DNA of 64,000 nucleotides from contig NW_014040801.1 in NCBI RefSeq assembly GCF_000143105.1, positions 1,060,559-1,124,558 on the forward strand. Reading direction: 5' to 3'. Source of the stretch: Grosmannia clavigera kw1407. Taxonomy: Eukaryota > Ascomycota > Sordariomycetes > Ophiostomatales > Ophiostomataceae. Below the pieces are notes generated by a model. That model had not been told where the DNA came from and ran no database searches. It worked only from the letters and a program-made list of their open reading frames with translations. Every line of letters starts with the position of its first letter. Within the stretch, counting starts at the first letter, position 1. Below, in pieces: positions 10,835 to 21,743 of the stretch. The position numbers and the translations under genes are program-made.

Positions 10835-12017
10835 CTAGACGAATGCTGCATCCCGAGCATCCAACGTAGTCTTCACATCTATACAATCTTCAAAATCTAA
10901 TTCTATGTCTTGATCATAAAAATCTGCCGTATTGTTAACCTTGATATTCGAATCTAGGGGCGTGGAGCATAACCATACCTGCTTTAAAGCTTGAGGGTCC
11001 ATAACCGCCGCTCGCTTTTGAGCAATATGCCGTCTCCGTGACATGTGACGCCCAAGTACAACAGGCAATGGCGCTGTTGCCGCCAAAGAGTCCGAAGTTG
11101 CAAGCTTGTCTCTTTTCGTCTCGGTTGATGAGTCGCCGGTGAGTGCTGCTTCTTTCCGTCTCTTCTTCTCATCTTTGTCCTTCTTATCTTTCTTGTCCTT
11201 CTTCTTCTTCTTCCTATCCTTCGTAGACTTTTCTTCGTCGGCTGTCACCTCGTTTTCGTCTCTCTTCTCCCGCCTGCTCTTCTTCGCACTTCTCTCTTCA
11301 CTTCCGTCCTCAAGCTCGTCGTCGTCCCGCGCTGCCTTCCGCTTCTTCGACGCCTCCTTTTTCTCTCTCTTTTCCTTCTTTTTCTCTTCCTTCTCTTTTC
11401 GCTTCTTGTCTTTCTTCGCCTTCCTCTTAGCAGACTCATCGTCATTCGAAGAAGACTCCGGGGTAGAATCTGTGGCCTCGTTGCTGTGTGCCGTTGACGC
11501 CGTCTGTTGGCTGCCATTCTCTTCCTCTTGCATGCTGTCACCCACCAACAAACCGCCCCGTACAAACCGCATTGGTCCGAACTTGCGCTCGACGTATAGT
11601 GTCATCTTGACGCTCTCTCTTGCCTGCTGCTTCTTCTCAATCACGGCCTCTGATGTGCCGTTGAGCCGTCCTAAGAGGTCCTTAAACCCATCGAGGCCTG
11701 TACACTGGTCGCCTGAACCGCCGTTGGCCGGCTTGGCGCCGATGCCCAAGTTGTCTTCACGCAACACCGCTCTTATATATGAAGCGCTCGCTGCCGTATG
11801 AAATGCGGAGTATGCTTCGCTTTTCCTTCCGAGGTACTGGCCAGGTTCCCATCCGTGTGCGCGCAGCATCTTGTGGCCGAAGGCGTTTGTGTTGCGTGCC
11901 CATTTCGTGTTGTTGGGATCGTCTCCAATCTTGCGCTTGCTGAATACATTCTGTCAGAAAGTACGTCATATAGTGGCACATCTAGAAATCATACTTTTTT
12001 ACTCCGCCGAGCCCCAT
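10835..12017 (-). CDS. PXR1: PXR1/PinX1-like G-patch ribosome biogenesis protein
   Basis: Two exons, 12017-11995 and 11939-10835, 375 residues. The tiny first exon encodes MGLGGVK; splicing gives MGLGGVKNKRKIGDDPNNTK, which matches the beginning of fungal PXR1 proteins. The intron (55 bp) has a GTATGA donor, CTGAC branch and TTCAG acceptor. Residues about 25-75 form a G-patch (HGWEPGQYLG and GIGAK). The rest is a long Lys/Glu/Asp-rich tail typical of nucleolar proteins, ending in an acidic segment. PXR1 stimulates the DEAH helicase Prp43 during pre-rRNA and snoRNA processing and can restrain telomerase. Location: nucleolus. A CGATAAG word and a GGAGTACTCC palindrome lie 100-130 bp upstream. 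Confidence 0.92.
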
Positions 12018-12500
12018 CTTGACGGCTTTTCAAGAAATACTGAGTTGGAGGCTGTGTTTCTTGCGATGAAGAAATTAGCGGCAATTTTTTTTCTGCCGTC
12101 ATTAAGCTTTTGTGGAGTACTCCGATAAGCGCTGATAAGTACAGCCTTCTGGCGCTACGCATTGCTTAAGCAGCCAGCCTTACCTCTGCAAAATGTATGA
12201 GCTTGTGGTAGCTTGCCTTATTTGGACTCGTATGGATTTGCTTGTAGTGATAGGTTGCATTCATTATATGTGTTCTTTCCCGTTGCGAGATTCGAATAGG
12301 TACACGGTCGTGCCTGCTGGTTTTGTATTTTTCGAAGCAAAAAATGCATGGCACCTTCCGTTTTTCTCTTTTTACTAAGAGGAAGATTTCGATGTCAGGC
12401 ACGAGGACATTTGGCAGGCGGCAACATTTGTCTCTGGCCTCCGAATTCCAATCCTATATACCTCTTTAGGTTGAGAAAAACGAATCTGCACAATCCCATC
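12018..12500. other. Divergent promoter region with palindrome and CGATAAG words
   Basis: About 480 bp separate the starts of PXR1 (minus) and the coiled-coil gene (plus). No gene is seen. At 12114-12123 lies GGAGTACTCC, followed directly by CGATAAG and, a few bases on, TGATAAG (12123-12140). The palindrome is the same decamer that is doubled at 2381-2404. Confidence 0.5.
12114..12123. repeat. Dispersed palindrome GGAGTACTCC, single copy
   Basis: A self-complementary decamer identical to the unit doubled at 2381-2404. It sits about 100 bp upstream of the PXR1 start codon. Confidence 0.7.
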
Positions 12501-13093
12501 ATGCCGTCTAGAAAATCGGGCGCCGCCACCCAGAAACAGCACGATATTGATAATACCGTTACGTCTATCGATGTGGACCTCAGCAGTGACATAGACGAAG
12601 GTTTCAACCCCGTGCAGGCTGCGACAGACCTGAAGAAGGTGGTTGAAATAGTACGCAGAAGGATTTTTGCGTCGAGTGCACGAGATAGTCATTAACATAC
12701 GAAATATTGTCGCAGCACAAAAAGCGCCGCCATGCAATGCGCAAGAAGATTGAGGCCAGATACGAGGCTCGTGTGACCGACATTGTTAGGCGCACAGAAA
12801 GGCGTTTGGCCGAGCGTGATGAGAGAATGTAAGCCAGGTGGAATCGACCCATTCGCTATCGACGTGTCTTGACGTTCCTGAACCATTCCAGCGCCGAAGT
12901 TCGTGGGGAGCAGCTGGCACGCCTGGTGGCTGCAGTGGAAGGGAAAGACACCCAGCAGCGCTCGGCTGCCGGCAAGGTGGCGCGGTTCTACGATGGCTGC
13001 ATAAACCTAGCGAACGTTATAGAGAGCGTTTATACCGGGCTGGCAGCAGAAGCGAAGGCGGCAGATTTGGTAGCGTCGGTATCTGGCGAGTGA
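12501..13093 (+). CDS. Small coiled-coil protein, 154 residues, function unknown
   Basis: Three exons, 12501-12650, 12716-12828 and 12892-13093. The introns are 65 and 63 bp with GTACGC and GTAAGC donors, TTAAC and TTGAC-like branches and GCAG and CCAG acceptors; phases agree. The acidic N-terminal 45 residues are followed by a long basic helix (RRHAMRKKIEARYEAR...RRTERRLAERDERIAEV) that should form a coiled coil, then a shorter helical C-terminus. No catalytic motif or membrane segment. The layout resembles small adaptor subunits of chromosome or cytoskeletal complexes, but I cannot assign it to a named family. A nuclear location is possible from the basic helix. It is divergent to PXR1. Confidence 0.65.
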
Positions 13094-13358
13094 CTGAGAA
13101 CCGTCAGATGACAGCATGCATCGATCGGCCAAGGGCAATACAGGCAGATGGTGGAGGAAGAGAGGCAGCAGGATGTAGGCGCAGGTGTGTGGTGAGGGAA
13201 TTAAGTAGCCGTGGTGAAGTTTCTCATAGTCTAACAATGTCATAGCGCTCTACCATAGCCATGGTAGCAAACAGACCTCCCAGACCAAATCCGGGTACCT
13301 CGGTTCTGCTTTCTCTCCTTGTTTTCATATTATCACTTGAGGTTGTACCCGGCCCCTT

Positions 13359-13631
13359 CTATACCTTAAAACCAAACCCAGCCATGCAGCTCCGGTATTG
13401 ATCAACTGTTGATTTGCAATCTTGTGCCGGATCTGCGGCCTTTGAGAAAAGCATGCACTCATCACGCTTCGACTTTTCCTCTGTGCATACACAGCAAGGC
13501 TGTGATCTGTTAGCTAACAAGCGACTACCGAGAACAAGACCGGGACTGACCCTGGGCTTAGATACTGGCGCTTCCGAGGTGGCAACAGCCGACTGTGAGG
13601 AGACCGCCGATGCTGTAGGGGTTGCATTCAT
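13359..13631 (-). CDS. COX17: COX17, copper chaperone for cytochrome c oxidase
   Basis: Two exons, 13631-13551 and 13499-13359, 73 residues. It carries the copper-binding Cys pair (PCCVC, Cys29-Cys30 and Cys32) and the twin CX9C pattern, Cys32-Cys42 and Cys55-Cys65, ending SCMAGFGFKV as in other Cox17 proteins. Cox17 hands copper to Sco1 and Cox11 in the mitochondrial intermembrane space and is imported by the Mia40 route, so no cleaved presequence is expected. The 51-bp intron (GTCAGT donor, GCTAAC branch, CACAG acceptor) is a multiple of three and has no stop, so an unspliced transcript would add 17 residues just before the copper site. Splicing gives the family-like KPRPCCVC junction. Confidence 0.92.
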   Translation of the reverse strand: MNATPTASAVSSQSAVATSEAPVSKPRVSPGLVLGSRLLANRSQPCCVCTEEKSKRDECMLFSKAADPAQDCKSTVDQYRSCMAGFGFKV

Positions 13632-14927
13632 TAGCTTCACAATCGCGTCGCATCGCAATGGATTGTGGTGTTGCTGAACAGCCTACCCATTGGCATTGTT
13701 TGTTGCGAGGAAGACATGTCTTTTTCAATTTAAATGTAATGTGCGATCTGATCCGTAGTACACCAAAATAAGACTTCACTTATGGGCCGTTGTGTGGTGG
13801 TGTTCGTCGTGAAAAAGAAATAAGAATTCGCGAACGCTATTCAAATTGAGGCGAACGTTCAATTTGTCAGTCGACAGAAAGTTCTACTAATACGGAGTAC
13901 AGCGCCTCCGATGTCAGCCGAACGCTATTGTCAGCCGATGTATTGCACGTGATCTTGTCCTAAGTCCCAAACCCAAAATGAGCACCACCGCAAGGTGGCC
14001 TCGTGATATGTTGCTATTCTTACGCAAGTCATGGATTCTGTCCGAAAAGTATTTACACTGAAATACAGTACTCGTATCAAGAGAATTGCGGATCGCATTG
14101 CGATCTTACAGGGCACACCGACTCTGGCGAGCAATGAGAGGACGTCATATCTGAAACTTGAAACCACTTTTCCGGAAATAAGTTCGCGTGGAATCTGACT
14201 GCGTCGTAGAGCAACAGAAACAGGGTTCCGTTCAAGTAAAAAGAGGAAGGTTATCAATAGAAGAAAAAACGGAATTGGTAAGAGGCATGGCAAGTGCAAA
14301 TATATCTCACAAAACTCTCTTTTGCTTGCATCTCATCATATAAAGAAGGAGGGAGAGAGGAGAGGCGATAGCTTTTTACAACAAAGTTGGAATGGCGCTT
14401 TGGGATGTCTATGACGTGCAATCTGGGTGATGGTATCACGTTATAAGCGTCGTATTATGCTCGTTCCGCGTTTATCACTAGTCGAAAGGTGTGCGTATTC
14501 TATAACATGGGAGGCATAATTTGTATGCGACAATGAAGTATAAGAAAGTCAAGAACAAATTGTAGGAACCTTTTTTGCGTGTTGCTACATGCAAACATAT
14601 GCACTATTTGAGTTTCTTGGCGATCTACAAAACACGCTGGACAGTTGACAATAATTTGAAGGTGGCATTAGATAATTATGGAACATGGCTTATTCCCAAG
14701 TTAGCATCTACGATCTTAAGGCTTCAGCGTCATTTATCGGAAGAGACTCGTCAAAATCGCCTTCTCGGCGGGGCTGACGACCTTGTGAGCAGACTGTAAG
14801 GACGGTGAACTGTAGAGGCTGAAGGATGACACTAAAAGGACATTTGACAGTCTCTCTGCCTTCTGTGGTTTTCAGAGGCGAAGCGTTGTTCCTGTGAAGA
14901 CGTCTTCGCCCATATACCACAACACTA
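13632..14927. other. 1.3-kb AT-rich intergenic region
   Basis: No convincing gene. Frames in it lack good ATG starts, splice signals or recognisable motifs. A TACGGAGTAC word lies at 13891-13900. The region holds the COX17 promoter at one end and the TEL2 3' end at the other. It is the longest gene-poor stretch in the first half of the window. Confidence 0.5.
13891..13900. repeat. TACGGAGTAC word of the dispersed palindrome family
   Basis: A ten-base relative of the GGAGTACTCC palindrome family in the AT-rich spacer upstream of COX17. Confidence 0.5.
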
Positions 14928-17900
14928 TTACCCTATCATCTCGCCCAAGAGGAGACTGCGGTAGCTCTCCATTCCTTCGGTGAGGCGAATATACGTGCCG
15001 GCAGCCAACATCTGGACCTCATTCTCCTGTCCGTCGCCTCCAGCGCGCGTGCTTTGTAGCACCTGCATGAGCCAATCGCGCGTTTGGACCACCTCACGCG
15101 ACATGTCGCGACATATTTCGCGCATTCGGCCCTCGTTCACGTCTAGCAGCGCCAGCAGCGCAAAAAGAACCGCGTGGGTTACAACAAGATCGCCCACACA
15201 GTGCGCCTGCACGCTGCTGCCCAGGAGTAGGCTCCACAGCTCGGCCGTCATGTCTGGCAGCGCCAGCGCGCCGGGACCGACTGCGTGCAGAGACACGGCC
15301 AGCGTCTTGAGATAGAGCGACAGGACAGACGGCTCAAAGAGGACATTGCGCGTGTTGCGCGCGGCGGCGGACGAGCTGGCCGCCAGCATGTGCAATGCCA
15401 GTTGGAAGCGCGCTGCTAACGGGAAGAAAATGGCGGTGGCAATGACGGGGGCTGCCGTGTTTGTTGTCGTGGTGGCCTTGGCCGTCTTTGTGGGCTTGGT
15501 GGCTTGTCTGCCAACATTAAGACGTGATGTGAAGGACGAAAGCTTCAGGAAATTTGGGCCTGTTGCTTCATCGGCTGCCTTGGCCGCGATGGGGCCCAGG
15601 AGCTTAGCTGTAAGCGAGTCGGCAATGCTGTCGAGAGCACCAGGTGGCAGGGCTCTTAGGCTTGATGACGGTGACTGGGGATTACCACCCGATCCATGGC
15701 CACTCGCAACAGGCTGGCTGTACAGCCGTTCCACTCGCTCAGGAAGTTGTTTTGTTGGAAATGTAGCTGCAGACGCGTGCTCAGAAACATCGAAGCCGGC
15801 CAGTTCTCTTGCGGCCAGGCCAAGTGCCGTGAGAATCGATGCTCGCTGCGCCAGCGAGTAGTCGCCCTCGAAAAACATCGATGCGAGCCATGGGCCAACC
15901 ATCTTGGGCTGTGCAACCACAATGGAGACCATGCCTTGCAGACGCAGCCGGTGGAAGTCATCCATGTCGTAGGTGTCGTGCAAGCCGACGAGGATGGCGG
16001 CCAGATCCCGTGCGTGCTGCTGGACTTCTGTTCCAAACGTGGCCTTGCGTCGGATGAGAATAGGTGCCGTCGTGAGAGCCGACCTCTGCTTGTCGTAATT
16101 CTCTGTGTCTTGGAAGTATGTTATCAAGTCACGGATGTACACTGGCGCTTTGGGCTTGTCTCTTCGCAGCATAGTCGGATCGTCGTCTGAATCTTCGGCA
16201 TCCGAGTCTGGCTTCCCGTAGGGAACTATGTCATCGTCATCATCCTCGGCACTGTCGTCTAGTTCTTCAATCACAAATCCGGAGGACTTTGGAATTGGCA
16301 CCGGTCGTCTCACTGCCGCCGTTATTGTCGTCTCTTGTGGTGTTGGTTTCCTTTGCTTTGCCTTTTCAGAGCTTTTCACCGGCGGTCCTCTTGGCCGCAG
16401 TATATCAATGGGACCAACACCATCATTGGTATGCACTAATTCCTTGTACCATTTGGCCTCCTCGGACTGCATTTCCTCCATGTCGAAATTTAGCTTCTTT
16501 CCGCCATCCACCAGACCAGACAGCGCTTCTCCGACAACCATTCCCAAGAACCGGGCTCTGGTTTGTGACGCACTCAGTCGGTTGGATACGGTACTCAGAT
16601 ACGTGCGTGTTCTCAACAAAGCAGCGAGAGCTCGCGAATTCGTGCGGTGGACGTATCCGGCCGCAAGCAGCAATACCTGCGCCTTGGCTGCGCACAAATC
16701 TGGTCAGCATGCATGTGATCTAAGAAGGAGATGACAGCTGCATTCGAACCTTCTTGCTGCATGCTTGGCGTGTGCTTGATGAAAAGCTGGTCACCGAACT
16801 CGGCCAGCGACTTTCCCAGGATGTCCGACATGCTTTTGCTGTCATTGGCGACAACTGCCATGGCCGCGCGCCGGACATCTATCCCATTCTCCAGGCCAAC
16901 ACCAGGCGAGGACAATAGCCATGCGACGAGTTGTTCCTGCATCACACCACCGCCTCCCACGATTTGTTGAATCAACCCAGCCATGGCTGGTATAATCGAT
17001 GCGTCTTCTACAGTAGACTCTCCAGAACTTGGTCGGCTGAATTTCTCTGGCATGAGCCCCAAAATCCCGGCAAGCATCTTCTTCTGCTCGTGTGCTGGCA
17101 GTTGTTCTAGCAGACAGCTGAATTCGGCCGCGCCGTTCTCAACATCGTCGAGGAGGTCGTACAAGAGGGTCGCAATCACAACATCTAGCCAGAGCGTCAG
17201 TACCTGACTCTCCGAGCGACAATTTACAATCAGTTCTGGTCGAAACGTACCAGGATAACCAAGCCGCATGGCCTTTACAAGCAGATCTCCACGCAGCTTC
17301 TTGTCTTCGGGGTTTATGTCCTTCGAACCCCATCGTATGATGCCACGGACAAGCCATTGGCTATAGGCTTTTCCGTCTGCTATCCAGTAGAGGACTTCGT
17401 TCTCCAGATCCCGAGACTGTTTTTGCACGATTGACGTTGCCTCTGCGGCAAGAGACATGATCCTGCCGCTGCCCACCATATTGAGGTACTCCTGGGAGAG
17501 CGGTCGTCGTTTTGTGTCGGAGACGACATCGGAAACGCTGGCGGTCCACAGCTCGGAGACAGAGGATTCGTCTGCCAGCAGCTTGCATATCACTGCTACC
17601 ACAGCTCGAAGCTCCCAAGAGACGTTTGACGACTGCTCTTTCGTGGCGCTACTGGTGTTTGCCTCTGCAATCAGAGCACGAAGTCGGACAGCTAGGGCGC
17701 TGAGCCCTGTAACGCTGCGTAGGCAGGCTAGAAACAACTCCAAATCGACATGTTCTTCTTGCAAGAGCGTCCAGTAGTTCGGAAGGATGGCTGTGACTAG
17801 GACCTGGACGATTTGCGCCGAGAGAGGGGTAGGTTCGTGAACGTTGAAGCTGGTATTGTCCGTGCCCAAGAAGCGCAATGAGGAGATGAGAGAATCGTAG

Positions 17901-18291
17901 CCCGGCTCACTTCGGAGGATCTCGAGAGCTTCGTCGGCAGAGCTGGCACTGCTCTGCTGTCGCTCGGGCGTCTTCGATGGTGCTGCAATTGCAGGCTTCA
18001 CCTTCTGGAAGAGCGGGGGCTCCTCCCTAGCCGTCTCGTCATCTTTTTCGCTCGAGCAGAACAGTAATGCGTCCATCAGATTGCGCAAGTCGATTATAGA
18101 GCTTTCATCTGCTCGTTCTAAGCTGCGTGCTAGTTTTGCTGCAGGTTGTGTATGTTGGCAGCCGTGTCGCCCAAAATGCAGGCTGGCTTCACAGCGGGGA
18201 CGCCTGTTGCAGCTGCGCTTATCGATAAGCAGCCCAGCCTCGTTCGCTCCTGCTCACTCGAATATTATGCACTCGCTGCTGAATCCTCCAT
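14928..18291 (-). CDS. TEL2: TEL2, telomere length regulation protein (TTT complex)
   Basis: Exon 2 is 18138-16750 and exon 3 16687-14928; they join across a 62-bp intron with a GTTCGA donor and GCGCAG acceptor to give MQQEAKAQVLLLAAGYVHR, a stretch typical of Tel2. A tentative exon 1, 18291-18273 (MEDSAA), keeps the frame but uses a weak GTGCAT donor; the first certain in-frame ATG is at 18076. Full model 1055 residues. Long helical-repeat protein; the C-terminal domain (about residues 640-760, with YIRDLITYF and DFHRLRLQGM) is the conserved Tel2 part. Tel2 with Tti1 and Tti2 acts with Hsp90 to mature PIK-related kinases such as TOR, Mec1/ATR and Tel1/ATM. Cytosol and nucleus. Confidence 0.88.
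18218..18229. promoter_or_regulatory. CTTATCGATAAG palindrome near TEL2/UBA3 starts
   Basis: A perfect 12-bp palindrome made of two overlapping CGATAAG words. It lies 154 bp upstream of the UBA3 start codon and inside TEL2 intron 1 in my model. The same word recurs upstream of PXR1, RPC40 and SUA5. It contains a GATA-factor core, but no binding is shown. Confidence 0.45.
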
Positions 18292-18382
18292 CGTTCAGCA
18301 AACGCAGCCATAACGCGACTCTCCTGAGTAGACATCACGACTCGAAAACGGCAAGAATAGGAGGCGGAATAGGAGCGGGAAC

Positions 18383-19764
18383 ATGGCAGCGACCGACGCC
18401 GAGACAGGCTCTGGGCGGCGATGGTGAGGACGCACGTGGTGGCATACTCTCCGGGCTTTCCTCATTTGGCTGACCGAGCTGTCTGCAGGAAGCACCTGGA
18501 CCAGATACGGACGACGCCAGGACCATTCACACCGATGGAGGCCGGGTTTGACCCGGAGCAGGTGGTGCCTTTTATCGACAAGATGAAGGTGCTCGTCATC
18601 GGGGCAGGCGGGCTTGGCTGCGAGATCCTCAAGAACTTGGCGCTGTCAGGGTTCAAGGACATCCACGTGATCGACATGGACACGATCGACATCTCGAACC
18701 TCAACCGGCAGTTCCTGTTCCGGCAGTCAGACGTGGGCAAGTACAAGGCAGAGGTGGCGGCACGGTTCGTCATGCGGCGGGTGCGCGGCGTGACGATCAC
18801 ACCGCACAACCGACGGATCCAGGACTTTGACCAGACTTTTTACATGCAGTTTCAAGCAGTTGTGTGTGGTCTCGACAGCATCGAGGCGCGGCGGTGGATC
18901 AACGCGATGCTAGTGGACCTGGCCGAGAACGGCGATGACGACGGGGCCGGCGACGCGATCAAGCCGCTCATCGACGGCGGCACCGAGGGTTTCAAGGGCC
19001 AGTCGCGCGTCGTCATTCCGACGCTGACATCGTGCATCGAGTGCCAGCTAGACATGCACGCACCACGCGCGGCCGTGCCGCTGTGCACGCTAGCCAGCAT
19101 CCCGCGGCAGCCCGAGCACTGTATCGAGTGGGCACACGTGATCGCCTGGGATCAGGAGCAGCCGTTCCCAGCTCTGGACAACGACGACCCCGAGCACATC
19201 ACCTGGCTGTACCACAAGGCGCTGGGCCGTGCGGCTGAATTTGGCATCGCCGGCGTCACCTACGCCCTCACCCAGGGCGTGGTCAAGAACATCATCCCTG
19301 CCATCGCGTCCACCAATGCCGTCGTCGCTGCTAGCTGCTGCAACGAGGTCCTCAAGATCGCCACCAGCATCGCCCCCTCGCTCGGCCTCGAGGACAACTA
19401 CATGATGTACTCGGGTAACGACAGCATCTACACATATACCTTCAAGCACGAGCGCAAGGACGACTGTCCCGTCTGCTCGCCCGACCAAAAGGCCCGCCCC
19501 CTGCCCACCGACCTGTCTGTCACCCTGTCCGACTTTCTCGACTCTTTCAGCGACCGCCCTGAGGCCCAGCTCAAGAAACCGTCCGTGCGCGCTGAGGGGC
19601 GCACGCTTTACATGCGCTCGCCCCCCAGCCTCGAAGAACAGACCCGTCCAAACCTTCACAAGACGCTGGCCGACCTCGGTCTCGAGCACGGCTTCGAGGT
19701 TGTCATCACCGACCCGGCCTTTCCTAGCCTCGTCTTCAGCTTCGTCCTTGTCCCAATCGCCTAG
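18383..19764 (+). CDS. UBA3: UBA3, catalytic subunit of the NEDD8-activating enzyme
   Basis: Two exons, 18383-18423 and 18489-19764, 438 residues. Splicing (GTGAGG donor, CTGACC branch, TGCAG acceptor) gives GRRWKHLDQI, the usual Uba3 beginning. The adenylation domain has the nucleotide loop GAGGLGCEILKNL near residues 48-60 and the DMDTIDISNLNRQFLFR segment. The catalytic cysteine is Cys213 in PLCTLASIPRQPEHC. Two Cys pairs (CIEC and CPVC) bind zinc. The last 90 residues are the ubiquitin-like E2-binding domain. With the Ula1/APPBP1 partner it activates NEDD8/Rub1 and passes it to Ubc12, which switches on cullin ligases. Transcription is divergent from TEL2, with only 91 bp between start codons in my model. 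Confidence 0.95.
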
Positions 19765-20042
19765 CATGGACCGGATATGTGAACAAATCAAAGAAAGAAA
19801 AGGAGACCAAAAAAACTTTCGCATTTTATGCAGGAATGATTCAAGTTCTGCTTTGCTGTGTGTAGCTATTGTTCCGCTTTCGGTTCTGGCTCGTGTGCCC
19901 CATTGATTGCTTGTGGTATCCTGGACGCCATATATGCCCATCCGCCCCTGTTTTAATACTGTATACACGTATCTAATTGTTCTCCGTAGCAGGACGAGAA
20001 TGCGCCTCTCGTGATCTTCTTCCTTGCACTCTTTTCCCCCAC

Positions 20043-21221
20043 TTATCGGATCATGTTCATGACCTGCTTCTCCATCTTCTGGCACTTGATCTTCAGCAGC
20101 CTGATGGACTCAAGAAAGAGCTCGTCGCTGTTCCACTGGCCGGTGCTCTCGATCGAGTAGATGAAGTGGTCTCTGCGGCGGCCCAGCTTCACTTTTTTCT
20201 GGAACTCGGGGTGCCGCAAGCACTCACGGCTGACAGTGTCGCGCATCGGGTCGACCACAACGGCCTTGTCGTCGCCAATGTGGTCGACGTAGGCCTCGTC
20301 CTGCGCGGCGTCCTTCCGGGTGACCTTTTCGAGGCCGATGACGCCGTCGGGGAAGCAGCTGGCAAATTTGACAGCGTCGGCGCCTAGAATAGGCTGCAGG
20401 ATGGTGATCGTGGGCAGCAGCCGGTACGAAGCTGTGCACACGGGCGAGAACTTGGCGTGGTCTGAGCCGATGCCCTTATGCATATGCATCTCAATGTCGA
20501 TGGCCTGGCCGGGCCGCAACTTAGCCACGAGGATGTCGGGGTTGACGGGCCGGATGGCGTTCTCGCCCGAAAAGACCGACGGCTGGTTGCCCTCGGGGAC
20601 GAACTCGATGTCGCGGGCGTACACGTGGGCGTTGTGGTAGAGCTTCAACGGGTCGGTCTCGCCGGGCGCGGCGCTGCGGTTGCGCGTGCACTCGACCTGC
20701 AGCTTCAGCTTGATGGTGTTGTAATCAAACGAGGGCGGAAACTCGTTGGGGTCGGCGTCGGGACCCGGCCGCTTCCACCACTTGATAAAGTTGCGCAGGC
20801 CGTCGTATCCGCCGGTAAAAGGGATCAGGCCCAGGCGGTGTGCCAGCACCTCGTCCTGGATCACAGACGTATTGTTGTCGATGTAGGCTGTCTCGATCGC
20901 AACGGTGGGGATCTCCGAGATCATGATGCGGCGGAACGCATTCGCGATGCTGGCATCGACGCCGATGAGTGAAAACGAGGCCTCGAACTGCTCGTTCTGG
21001 TGAAACTGGATCTGGAGCTTGTTGCGAAACTCGTCGACATCCCATGCGAGATCTTCGCCCGGGTAGTTTCCCGGAAATTCAGTAGTTGAGACATTGGTGA
21101 CCGTCTCGTAGTTGACGCCGACCGTCTGTAAAGTTAGAGCGTGGGATGTCTCGAGACGGAAAAGTCATCATACCTGTCGCCGCTCAAGCTCCTCTTTGGT
21201 GGGCTTCACGATGGGCGCCAT
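20043..21221 (-). CDS. RPC40: RPC40 (AC40), shared subunit of RNA polymerases I and III
   Basis: Two exons, 21221-21174 and 21125-20043, 376 residues; the 48-bp intron has a GTATGA donor, CTAAC branch and TACAG acceptor. The protein is an alpha-like (RpoA/Rpb3 fold) subunit: a dimerisation part with FSLIGVDASIANAFRRIMIS, then EIPTVAIE and QDEVLAHRLGLIPF, and a later KGIGSDHAKFSPV motif. I call it the Pol I/III form, not Rpb3, because of HNAHVYARDIEFVPEGNQ and PGQAIDIEMH, which follow AC40, and because it lacks the Rpb3 zinc-loop Cys residues. It pairs with AC19. Location: nucleus and nucleolus. It is divergent from the complex I gene; a CTTATCGGCGATAAG element lies about 80 bp upstream. Confidence 0.92.
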
Positions 21222-21743
21222 TGTGCTCGCATGCTGCTTGCAGCATTGACTGAATGAAGATTCACCAGCCGATACGTTTTTTTCCAAGTTTTTTTCTTAT
21301 CGGCGATAAGAGATAACCAGCAAGTTAGTAAGCCGCAGACCCATATATAAATGCATTGTCCAATGGCGTACTCCATACTTTCCTGTAATTCGTAGTATAT
21401 GACTCGCTGGGAAAAGTGGACCGGCTCGGAATTTCACTCTTCCGTGATCTGGTTCTTTCCCGCAAGCTCGGATCTTGACGGGCAGCCAATGTCGAAAGGG
21501 TCCGTCTTGCCGCACCAGATCCTCTCCCCTCCTCCGGTCCGATACCTCCCCCCCCCTCCCCCCAAATCCCGTGACGGTCAACGCGGCTCCAGACGAGCTA
21601 TCGGCATCGTGGAAGTGGGCTGTTCGCGAGGACAATTATCTGCTGGTGCAATTGACCCATCCGGCCTGCCAGCATTCCCTTTCGCCTGGGAAAAAAGAAC
21701 ACAAAATTAAAACGGGCGATTTACCCCCAACACACGACGAACG
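21222..21743. promoter_or_regulatory. Divergent promoter RPC40 / complex I 49 kDa
   Basis: 522 bp between two divergent start codons. Near the RPC40 side is the inverted pair CTTATCGGCGATAAG at 21297-21311, followed by AGATAA. A CCAAT-like word occurs at 21359. A C-rich run (21540-21566) precedes the complex I leader. The words are seen directly; their use as sites is inference. Confidence 0.5.

Noticed and set aside
14575..14799. Frame of 74 codons upstream of the TEL2 3' end
   Set aside because: It starts on TTG, lies in AT-rich spacer and shows no family resemblance.
20043..21221. Calling the alpha-like polymerase subunit Rpb3 (Pol II)
   Set aside because: The EGNQ, PGQAIDIEMH and GIGSDHAKFSP context follows AC40 of Pol I/III, and the Rpb3 zinc-loop cysteines are absent.
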